From contig JAQISU010000210.1 of assembly GCA_029339505.1 (NCBI GenBank), positions 16,569,501 through 16,633,500 of the forward strand: 64,000 nt of DNA, given 5' to 3'. This document shows, in pieces, positions 25,990 through 34,232 of the stretch. A program made the translations under genes and the position numbers. Under the pieces are notes generated by a model. It ran no database searches. It saw only the letters and a list, made by a program, of their open reading frames with translations, and had not been told where the DNA came from. This DNA comes from Unio delphinus. Lineage: Eukaryota > Mollusca > Bivalvia > Unionida > Unionidae. The stretch's first letter is position 1. Each line of letters begins with the position of its first letter.

Positions 25990-27288
25990 TTAGGACTTTA
26001 CAAACAAACTAATCGCTAACACCTCATCTAGTAGATCAATTAAATTATTTGACTGGTCGGTGAGTCGGAAATTAATTCTCGTTAACGAATTATTATGGCA
26101 TCGCATGTAGACAGGATTAATTGGGTTTTCAATAATTAGGAATCCTGGAGGAGCTGTTGGTGCAAACGAATAAAGAATATATCCCTGCTGAGCTTGATTT
26201 GATTGCTTTAGATTAATTTGATAGCTTCCTTCAATTGCATCACATGTTAAATTGAGCGCAATCACCGTTGAAATATTCACATTATTCGGGGAAATATGCC
26301 TACCGCCACCATCTGGATCATTATTATACCTGAGGAGGACAGTTGAATCTTGTACTTGTAATCTCTTGATATTGGTACTACCTCTTGTTAGTACCTCGGC
26401 GTTGTATCCGGGAAACTTGAAATTACGCAGATTGTCTTCTGTGATATTGTAGTCGGTTAGGAATCGTTGTTTATTGTCGCTGTTGTCATTAATTATTGTT
26501 TGAATAATTAGTTCATAGATATATTCCATGTCAGATATAAGTTGATTTATTATTTCAACGTGTTTTTGCGATTTTGTTTTCCGTAGTTGTTCTATTTGTG
26601 TTTCAAATAATTGTTTAATTTTAATGTTTAATTTCATTAAAATAACCACGGACGTCAGTTAGCGTAAATGAAATAGTAACAGATGAGTCGGCTGTTCTTT
26701 TAATGATAAAATCCCATTGCAATGTGTCTTTGTTGGTAAATATAAATCTATCGGCGATTTTTCCTTTTTTATATCAGATAAATTATCTCGATAACTGGGA
26801 TTGATTTCATGATATCTTTGTACGTCCGTGGTTAAGTCGGTGGCGGATTTTTCCGGTGGTTTTTCAGGCCATCCTAACACTGTTCTTAACGATATAGATA
26901 TAGATGAGAGCGTCGGTTCATGAAGTTTAATAGCTATTTTTGATTCTTTTCCCGTGATTGATTTTATTCTACGCTGAATTTCAGCATCGATTTGCTCAAT
27001 TTCGTACGACCCAGTTGGTAACGAAACAGTTTCCCACGCTGGAGTACCATCGGGTTTATTCTTATACGAAAACACCAGTGCGTTATTGGGTTGCTGACCG
27101 CCAAATGCAACCGATCTGATATTACGCCAGCTATGATATTCTCGTAATTTTGCCAGCGCAAACTCGCGCACTGGAATCGGAGAAGGGAAGTTCACACTAA
27201 ATTCAGGGTTTGTTGATGCTATTGATATCATGCTTGTTCGTATCGGAGTGGTATTCTCCGCGATTCGTTGAAGCAGTTCGAGTGACAT
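25990..27288 (-). pseudogene. Penton-like capsid protein, element B
   Basis: Two open pieces (27288-26659 and 26649-25990) together match the 47095-48419 gene. The first has NALVFSYKNKPDG and LPTGSYEIEQIDAEI. The second has NVNISTVIALN, GYILYSFAPTAPPGF and FRLTDQSNNLIDL. I recognise this order from Polinton/adintovirus proteins regarded as the single-jelly-roll penton (minor capsid) protein; that assignment is from family knowledge and moderately sure. A deletion near 26895, a frameshift near 26765 and a small insertion near 26640 break it. The start at 27288 overlaps the end of the upstream hydrophobic-protein gene by 86 bp. Confidence 0.72.
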
Positions 27289-27796
27289 TATTGTTAACGC
27301 TGTCTTCAATTTCCAATTTCAACATCGCGGAGTTATACAACTGGGTCATCGTGGAAAATTCAACATCGGATATGAACGAATTATCTATCGACAGCGAGAT
27401 CAACTCGGATAATTTCAAGTATGCGTCAAATACCACCCGGTACCGAGCTGTATAATCACTGAGTTTTTTCTGAGAACACGATGATAACTTTTCAGTTATC
27501 GCGGTGGTGACTGCCGCAACTGTTGTTGTTGCAGAGATAGCGATTGGAACTGCAATCGGAGCCATCATGGTTACCATCGACAAAATAACCCCGGCGCTGG
27601 CCATCACACCGGACACCGAGTACACGGTGATGTCGATGATTGCTACTCTGCGTCGGTATTTTTTCATTTTTTCACGATAGAGTTTAGAAAGTAATTTCAA
27701 ATTCGCGGAAAATTCTTTCACGGTATCATATCGATATCGATGCGATTGTGATACCTCTGGGACTATTATCGGTTCTATTGATTTCGTCGATGTCAT
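27203..27796 (-). CDS. Hydrophobic (membrane) protein, element B
   Basis: Intact frame of 197 residues. An N-terminal helical, basic segment (about residues 28-50) is followed by a long hydrophobic Ala/Val/Ile stretch (about 52-95) that could form two membrane helices. Then comes a helical tail with SIDNSFISDVEFSTM, a small acidic motif I know from conserved proteins of unknown function in invertebrate Polintons. Its position beside the penton-like gene suggests a virion or membrane role. It is preceded at 27811-27827 by the shared promoter-like motif. The homologue in element A (46665) has lost much of the first hydrophobic stretch. Confidence 0.75.
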   Translation of the reverse strand: MTSTKSIEPIIVPEVSQSHRYRYDTVKEFSANLKLLSKLYREKMKKYRRRVAIIDITVYSVSGVMASAGVILSMVTMMAPIAVPIAISATTTVAAVTTAITEKLSSCSQKKLSDYTARYRVVFDAYLKLSELISLSIDNSFISDVEFSTMTQLYNSAMLKLEIEDSVNNNVTRTASTNRGEYHSDTNKHDINSINKP

Positions 27797-27810
27797 TACT
27801 ATTTAAAACC

Positions 27811-27827
27811 CGCTAGTGTTTTCAATT
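27811..27827 (-). promoter_or_regulatory. Promoter-like motif upstream of the hydrophobic-protein gene (B)
   Basis: The minus strand reads AATTGAAAACACTAGCG, followed about 15 bases later by the ATG at 27796. The same sequence precedes the homologous gene in element A (46634-46650), and variants precede other virion genes. Confidence 0.55.
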
Positions 27828-29469
27828 ATTCGATTGTGTACCTGGATTTATGGTCGATGGGGGTAATACCGGATACAAATTCTAGCGTCCAGGGTAGCGA
27901 CTCCCTAACCCCTGCCGCTGGCCCGTCGGATGTAGTTATATCAATTCTAATAGGGGATCTTATTCGGTCGGGCGGTTCGGGTATCATATCGTTTATAAAC
28001 GTCACTGTGTTAACACCGCTTATATACATCGCCGGGCCGACTCCCAAATCAAATTTACGGCGATGTATTATTGTAAATCGATAACACCCCGGTATACTAC
28101 CATATTTGCTGTGAAAATATAAACTATTTTCCTTTCCTTGGATCCAATCAAAGGTCCCACTGGCAACTGTGTATACGATGTTATCAACGGTTTTTACGCG
28201 GTGTGGAATTTTTACCTTATCGAGTCGTTCGATCATTTTTGTAAAATCATCTTTGACGGCATTAACTGTTGTTTTACTTTCATTGATAGCCGCGAGAATT
28301 TCAGCGAGAGTCATGACTGCCACAAGTGGGTTCCAAAAAACTTATCGACGACGTCGCTGGTGGCGTTTTGTACCTTTTCAAAGTCTGCTTTTAGTTTAAG
28401 AATATCGTCGTAAACGTCGAGATAGGTTTTATTGATTTCGGTATATTTCATCATCGTTTAAAAAATGAAAACAAAATGAGGTTAAATCCAAACCCTTTTT
28501 GGGATTTATAATTCCCGTCGAGTTCAGAATATGTCTTCGTGATATTGTAACTTTTAGAACCCTCAAAGAACTTATTAACAATTTCGCTTGCGGTTTTTTG
28601 TTCGTCAATAGCTTTTTTAACTTCAGCGAGGGTTGGGCTTGTCAGGGATGTGGTTTCAGACACAGGTGTTCTCGCCAAAAATTTATCAACGATGGTATTA
28701 AGTGTTGTTTGTCTCACCATAAACATATTAATATCTTTGAGAGTCATCGTAGATGTAGCCGGGGCACCAAATAAACTATTAGCGACGTAGGCATTGTGAG
28801 TATGCTTGCCAATAAACTCGCTAATTTCAGCGAGAGTAATGTCAGCCACATGCGGGGTTCCAAAAACTTACCAGCGATTTCGTTAGTGGGTTTTTGTACC
28901 TTTTCAAGATTTTCTATTAGTTTAGAAATATCATTGTAAATATCGAGATAATTTGCCTTGATTTCATTTTCATTCATCATCTTTCCCGCCTCCTTGTTAA
29001 GAAAGAATAAAGATAGAAAATTTTTAATTTCAGCGAGAGTCATGCCAACCACAAGCGGGGTTCCACAGAATTTATGTACGACATTTTTGTGAAAACTATT
29101 ATAACCTCGTATATGATCATCCAGCTCACGGCCGCGGGTGGCAATCATACTGTCGTGGGCGTCAATCGCGTCGGTGATCGTAGACACAAGTTCGCCTGGT
29201 TTAAGTTGTCCATCGTTGGAATACAGCGCAATAGAGTTTTAAGCGGCGTCGCGCTGCCGTATCAAAATGTCACCTGCGGATATATTACTGCTTTTCAATT
29301 TACCCTGGCTATCTTGAAATACAACTATTTCGTTCGGGTTAACACTTGCTAAATTTAACGTCTCAGCGATTTCATCTTCAATTATTTTTTTTACATCCTC
29401 GATAGAACCCGCAGATGTTTTTCTGGTTGGTTTCGACATTGACAGAGATCGTCCCCAAATATCAATCAT
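27826..29469 (-). pseudogene. Fibre-like repeat protein, element B
   Basis: One degenerate gene split into four or more open pieces (29469-29239, 29187-28744, 28849-28451, 28323-27826). The N-terminus MIDIWGRSLSMSK is followed by a head-proximal helical region, one copy of the AHDSMIATRG heptad, then repeated MTLAEI modules (each followed by a helical segment). A beta-rich C-terminal part includes NIVYTVASGTFDWI. A TAA at 29239-29241 replaces a Glu codon and several frameshifts follow. A shaft of repeats plus a C-terminal knob suggests a receptor-binding fibre. This is inference from architecture. Confidence 0.6.
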
Positions 29470-29572
29470 TATTGTAAAAACTCAAGTATTTTTAATTTAT
29501 TGATTCTCTAAAATTACCTTGTAATTTCCCACTCGTGTATTTATTTACAACCAGATGAGGTGGCTTCTGTGA

Positions 29573-29929
29573 CTATGAAATCTCCGCGAGGACATTTAAT
29601 ACTTTACGGCCGCATATCGGTGGATCATTTAATTGTTGTGTTGTCAGCGTGGAATAAAAAATCGGAAACTCTTTGAGTTTCATCGAAGAATTTATATACC
29701 GCATAAACTCGTTCGGTGGGGCTAACCCATATGAATCAAAATAGACAATCCCACGCGGATCGATCGCGTATGCAACCCAGTGAGTTCCCAATCCGCTGAT
29801 GTTATCAAGATTGATGATACCGGTTTCAACGCGTTTAGGTTTTCTCGGCAACTGATCTCTCATAAAAACCCTTCTGAAGTTTTTTATCGCTAGTTTTTTA
29901 GCAGCATCAATTAAATCAAAATTGGACAT
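29573..29929 (-). CDS. PRO: Adenovirus-type cysteine protease, element B
   Basis: 118 residues from MSNFDLIDAA to the stop at 29573, all in one frame. Catalytic residues fit adenain: His in GLGTHWVAY (about residue 50), acidic partner in VYFDSYGLAPP, Gln in TTQQLN and Cys in PPICGRKVL. Adenain-family proteases cleave capsid and core precursors during maturation. The length is short compared with adenovirus (about 200) but normal for Polinton proteases as I know them. I chose the inner Met because the upstream in-frame Met at 29995 lies inside the end of the core-like gene. The element A copy has a 10-nt deletion. Confidence 0.88.
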   Translation of the reverse strand: MSNFDLIDAAKKLAIKNFRRVFMRDQLPRKPKRVETGIINLDNISGLGTHWVAYAIDPRGIVYFDSYGLAPPNEFMRYINSSMKLKEFPIFYSTLTTQQLNDPPICGRKVLNVLAEIS

Positions 29930-29949
29930 AAGGAGAATTTGGCTTTCAA

Positions 29950-30473
29950 CTAATAAACCGTTCCTGGTAGTCACAGACCTTTTCCGCTGTACCATGAATA
30001 CGGGGTTCCTGGTAGTCTTAGACCCTTTCCCTTTTTTATATCCTTTCCCAGTTGCCTTTTTTCAACGCCATCCCTGCCGCGGTCCCAACGGCTCCCAACG
30101 CAGCCGCTTTTGCCACCGCTGGGGCAGCCGCTGCAATCAATGCTGGTATTGCAGCTAACAATGGAAATATACCACCTGATTTTATCATGTTGGCGACTGC
30201 GGCTTTTGAAAATACAATTTGAACCCCTCGCTTATTCTTCAGCGCATCATTGAAATGTTTTAGATGACGATCCGTCAGTGATATTTTATGTGTATCGCCG
30301 GACATCTGCGCTGGTTTCAACGTTATTGTGGTTCCACATTCTTTAGCGGATTTTGATCGCAATTTCTTGACTTGACCATCAGTCAGCTTGACACTAACAA
30401 CACTATAAGTCATTTTATTGTAAAACACATTTATGCTTTCAATTGATCTAATTGGAAACTCTTCAAGTTTCAT
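29950..30473 (-). pseudogene. pX/core-like virion protein, element B
   Basis: Equivalent to the intact gene at 44010-44549. The first 145 codons are open (30473-30036): an LTDGQVKKL segment, SLTDRHLKHF, FSKAAVANMIKSGG, then an Ala-rich hydrophobic run. An extra A in an A-run near 30055 shifts the frame and removes the glycine-rich GKGLRLPG tail. The MCP stop codon TAA and this ATG are directly adjacent (TAAATG at about 30471-30476). Confidence 0.8.
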
Positions 30474-31613
30474 TTACATATTTTCCACTGGTGCATCAAC
30501 AATTCTCATTCGTCCACCAACACCTTCAAGTAGCATTGATTTGTCGCTGAGAATAACAGCAACCGCTCTATAATTAGCAATAACGTCACGAAGTACATTG
30601 GCTCTTAAGTGTATATCAACGACGGATTGCCTTGTTAAATCCAAATGTTCCAGCGAAAAGTAGTTGATCGGATACAAGTTCTTAACATCATGTTGCGATA
30701 TTTGCAAACCAGTATCAACATTTTGATCACGGCCCATATATGACAGCATACGATGGTACACGCGCGCAATATGGATTTGACCGAAATTAAGTTGTATGTC
30801 TTCGGATGGTTCCTGATGGCCATTTATTCTCAAATAAAACTCAGTAACTCCTAATTGATCAAATATCAATGACTGTGCAATTGTGATTCCACTCTTGTCA
30901 TATCCTCCAACGCGATAAATATATGACGTGGAGCTGAAACGCCTTGTTGTGATGCCAAGTTACAAGTAAATGTACCATTGATATTTGATTGCTTAACATC
31001 AGTTGTTGTTGTTAGCCAACTTTGCAATGATTTGCCACCTGTGTCCATAAATGAAAGTAGCCGCTCTTCCGTGGTAATTGACGGGGTCATTACTGGCATC
31101 CACAAGACCAATTTAGTTAAAATGACTTTACCAGCGTCAGCATCTGGATTTGCAGGATCCGCTGGAATTCTCCAGATTGCATCATTGTCACTACCCTTTC
31201 GCGCGAGTACTACTGTATGCTTCGCTCCATAAATAACTTTCCGTACATTTCTACAGAATCCAAATATATGATGCAACGGAATCGCACATGAAAACGATTT
31301 ACGTTGTCCTGCCAACATTGCTATTCGTGTTGTAGCTCCTAGATTGTACTGGGGATCAGTATTTATAATCATATTCTCGACATCAACAGCAGCAGCGCCA
31401 GCATTATTATTTGGTCGTCGTACAATATATTGAGTTTGTCCAGCAGTGTTTTTATTATCTTTTGCAAACATCATAGACGGACCTGCTGATCTTGTATAAT
31501 CGTCAGAGTATCTTGCTAACCCAATTATTGTTGTAGCCACATCAACATCACGTTCTATAGACTCAATCTCTTTTCCGTCAATGAGATATCTCACGGATTC
31601 AAATAGCGCCATG
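30474..31613 (-). pseudogene. MCP: Major capsid protein, C-terminal part, element B
   Basis: Equivalent to residues about 93-477 of the intact MCP at 42580-44013. Open pieces 31612-30866 and 30869-30474 are separated by a 1-nt loss near 30870. MALFESVRYLIDGKEIESIERD at the start is the conserved core of the protein; the first codons lie 17 kb away at 48951-48679 because element A is inserted at 31613/31614. The surface-loop region (about 31480-31300) differs strongly in sequence and length from the A copy. Confidence 0.88.
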
Positions 31614-31866
31614 AGCAGCAGAGGGGGCGAACCCTACAACGTTTTCAGGCAAAAAATAGATTGAATCCTTAAAACAAAAAATAGAGCCTTCCAACGAAAT
31701 CTCATGTTTTAACAAAAAAAAAAATAAGTCTCCATTTGGCAAACGGAGACTTTGCGATTTTTCAATCAATTTTGGTTGCAACTTGTTGTCGTTCGCCCCC
31801 TCTGCTGCTAAAGCTTTCAGTTCTGGTTAACAAGAATAATAAATGATTTTAACCGAATATTTGATC
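31614..31866 (+). repeat. Left TIR of element A
   Basis: Starts AGCAGCAGAGGGGGCG. The inverted motif ends at 31809, making a 196-bp cap. The repeat continues into the end of the ATPase coding sequence (to 31866). Inside the cap lies a near-perfect palindrome AAGTCTCCATTTG / CAAACGGAGACTT at about 31727-31753. It matches 48426-48678 in inverted orientation. Confidence 0.92.
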
Positions 31867-32508
31867 CAGTCCGATACGATATCGTGTCCGAGGATCATGC
31901 AAATTTATTGTTGCGAATCCGTACGGGGTTGACTGAGCGTTACTAAAGAAATGTTTAAATTGATTGAAGTCCATATCGGAATACCATGTCTGCCAAATAT
32001 TTCTAAGAGTATGAGTATCAACTCCGTTGAATACAGCAAGGATATTGCAGTTATCTCTGATCACTTTTGGAATCTGAGTGTAGCGTTGAGTGACATATAT
32101 CACGTCGGTGTTTTTATGCCTGCCTCGGGAAAATATTCTAGCTGGGTTTGTTTGTTTATCCAACATTACATCATCGTATACGACTAAATTGTTAATGCTC
32201 CCATCAAGGTCATCCACGGATGGTGCCTCGACAATATCGGTTATAAAATCAATGGCGTTCTCACCCTTAATTTCTGATGCATTCTCGTTAAAATCCTTTA
32301 ACACTTCATAACATCGTTGATCATCTACGCTAGGGGCAATTAATTACAACTTATCCCACTTCATCCATCTCATTATTAAATTGAGCAACAATTGCGTTTT
32401 ACCGGATCCAGATGGCCCGATTATAATCATCCGGATAGAGTTTGGTAGCGCTGCATGATGCTTAACTGGTTCTCTTGCTTTAGTCGCTGAAAAATCAATT
32501 ATATCCAT
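31849..32508 (-). pseudogene. ATP: Packaging ATPase (FtsK/HerA, A32-like), element A
   Basis: 220 codons in one frame from ATG 32508 to the stop at 31849, interrupted by a single TAA at 32344-32346 (codon 55). Walker A is GPSGSGKTQ (about residues 32-40). Walker B is LVVYDDVML in the middle, followed by the sensor-like YVTQRYTQIPKV. The family drives packaging of dsDNA into the capsid at a vertex. Its last six codons lie in the TIR. Its start is 17 bp from the divergent zinc-ribbon gene, so both must share a tiny bidirectional promoter region. Confidence 0.9.
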
Positions 32509-32525
32509 ATTTCTATACATAAATT

Positions 32526-32723
32526 ATGGATCTATATTGTGTGAAGTGTAAAACGCGGACTGGCACAGATGACTTGACGACGATTACAACTAAAAATAAC
32601 CAATCAGCGCTTTCTGGTAAATGCGTGCAATGTGGTACAAAGAAATTTAGATTTGTGTCTATGAGATCTGCAGGAAATGATGATTTAAAAAAAAACGAGG
32701 GGGTGATATCGCAGCCAAATTAG
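32526..32723 (+). CDS. Zinc-ribbon protein (possible N-terminus of a zinc ribbon-PLA2 protein)
   Basis: 65 codons. MDLYCVKCK and CVQCGTKKFRF supply the four cysteines of a zinc ribbon of the DUF5679 type. Downstream of the ribbon the frame runs through A9 (32687-32695) into a short tail. The PLA2 frame starts in the -1 frame at exactly that place, and A AAA AAC (32690-32696) in the zero frame is a canonical -1 slippery heptamer. The ribbon may therefore be made alone and as a fusion to PLA2. The same gene pair is present in B and in the outer copy. Confidence 0.75.
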   Translation: MDLYCVKCKTRTGTDDLTTITTKNNQSALSGKCVQCGTKKFRFVSMRSAGNDDLKKNEGVISQPN

Positions 32724-33058
32724 CAAAACTCCCTGGAACCCCATGGGCAAAATACCCCGGAGAAAAGCACCTTCCAGGATATAGCTACTGTGGACCGGGA
32801 ACCAGACTTGATATCAGACTCAATGATCAAAATCAGCCCCGACCCGGTGAAGAACCAATAAACGCCATTGATAAGGCCTGTCACCTTCATGATGTTGCTT
32901 ATAAAAGCAATAATCTGCAACACAGGCATCTAGCAGATGTGAAATTAATTCATGCGTTAAATGCTATTCCTGATAAATCCTTCAAAGAAAAATTGTCTTC
33001 CTTTTTGATAAAATCGGCTATGAAAGGTAAATTGATGTTAGGTGCCGGTAATTCATAA
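32684..33058 (+). CDS. Phospholipase A2-like domain, element A (no start codon of its own)
   Basis: The frame is open from the TGA at 32681-32683 to the stop at 33056-33058. LPGYSYCGPGTRLDIRL is the calcium-binding loop and KACHLHDVAY the catalytic helix with the His-Asp dyad, as in the unique region of parvovirus VP1, where PLA2 breaches the endosome during entry. A similar entry role is an inference. The tail (about 55 residues) is basic and ends MKGKLMLGAGN. The first Met in this frame is near its C-terminus, so it must be expressed through the upstream zinc-ribbon frame or is already broken. Confidence 0.82.
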   Translation, partial: FKKKRGGDIAAKLAKLPGTPWAKYPGEKHLPGYSYCGPGTRLDIRLNDQNQPRPGEEPINAIDKACHLHDVAYKSNNLQHRHLADVKLIHALNAIPDKSFKEKLSSFLIKSAMKGKLMLGAGNS

Positions 33059-33059
33059 T

Positions 33060-34004
33060 ATGGAATCAATTTATTATTCCCCAAGATGATACTGGAGGGG
33101 TAAATCAGTAATCAATAAACTCGCTAGCGCTGCAAAAGTGAAAAAAACCACTGCGGCTCATTGGTTATCCAAACAGGCACTATGGCAAATTTATCTACCA
33201 CCGCCTAAACAAATTAATTACTCGCATTTTGATGTGACCGTTCCTAATGAAGTTCATCAGGCTGATATATTATTTCTGCCACATGATGGTGGTTACAAAT
33301 ACGCATTAACCGTAGTTGATGTTGCGAGTCGATACAAAGAAGCAGAACCGTTAAAAACAAAATCATCAACTGAAGTCGCTTCTGCATTTGAAAGTATTTA
33401 TCGACGAGGTCCTCTGCACTGGCCAAATCTGTTACAACTTGATCCAGGCAAGGAATTTCAACGTGTGGTTGCATCTTCTTTGAAACATCACAATGTCACC
33501 ATCAGACGGGGGCATACTGCGTTACATCGCAATCAGGCAGTTGTTGAACGGTTTAATCGGGCGATTGCTGAGCGGTTATTTGGATATCAATATGCAAAAG
33601 AATTCATCCAAGAAAAGCGATCCCGTGAATGGGTTAAGGGATTACCAGGTGTAGTTACCGCAATCAATAATGAGATTACTAGAACAATCAACATGAAACC
33701 TAGCAACGCTATTAAAAAGAAGTATATACCCGTACAACCACAAAAAGATTTCCGAGAACAAATTCTTGGTAGTAATGTCACTGTAAGGTATTTATACGAA
33801 CCAGGAGAGCTTGAGGGTGGTAAAAAAATAGCTACTGATCCTATTTGGAGTGTCACCGTACATAAAATATCAAGTATAACACGATCAACTGGTAGACCAG
33901 CAATCTATAAACTAGATTCAACTGCCCCTCGGCGAAGATTTACTCGACAACAACTACAGGTAATTCCCGAGGATACTCAATTACCACCGCGTGGTCTTAA
34001 CTAG
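33060..34004 (+). pseudogene. INT: DDE integrase (retrovirus-like rve), element A
   Basis: 314 codons from ATG 33060, with one in-frame TGA at 33087-33089 (codon 10). From codon 27 on it is fully open. The catalytic core shows Asp in VHQADILF (codon 69), Asp in QLDPGKEF (codon 128) and Glu in VVERFNR (codon 163), a D,D-34-E spacing. A C-terminal DPIWSVTVHKI...YKLD block is the SH3/chromo-like tail typical of Polinton integrases. The enzyme joins viral ends to chromosomal DNA. It is 1 bp downstream of the PLA2 stop and overlaps the convergent HNH reading frame by 8 bp at its end. Confidence 0.92.
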
Positions 34005-34232
34005 CACCTCTTCGTCTGTTGCACTCAAGACAAGTCAGCATAACGTTATCTCTAGTATGACCAATGCTGCTATTCCTTCTGTCTACGGTAAATTGGCGAG
34101 GATCTTTATTCGACCAACTCCAACGCATTATACAATTGCAACTCGCGCAGTGATTGTTCTGTTGTTGCTTCAGCGAAATTATTAATTCAGCATCAATGTC
34201 AAATTTTCTATTATTTTTTTTTATCCTGTTGT
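33997..34232 (-). CDS. HNH nuclease domain at the C-terminal end of polymerase-helicase, element A
   Basis: Reading upstream of the integrase stop on the minus strand gives about 75 codons without a Met near the start. They include HCASCNC (zinc-knuckle CxxC), then DPRQFTVDRRN, IGHTRDNVML and TCLECNRR: a His-Me finger (HNH) with its second CxxC. In A and in the outer copy it lies in the -1 frame relative to the helicase end, joined at an A8 run (34247-34254). In B the run is in frame with the helicase, so a single polymerase-helicase-HNH protein is plausible. Role unknown; nicking of replicative DNA is one possibility. Confidence 0.72.

Noticed and set aside
32344..33089. Stop-codon recoding in the ATPase (TAA) and integrase (TGA) of A
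   Set aside because: Different stop codons at unrelated sites, not shared with B or the outer copy. Simple decay explains them.
33991..34185. Plus-strand frame downstream of the integrase
   Set aside because: It is the complement of the HNH domain, whose cysteine and His-Me motifs are on the minus strand and conserved in three copies.
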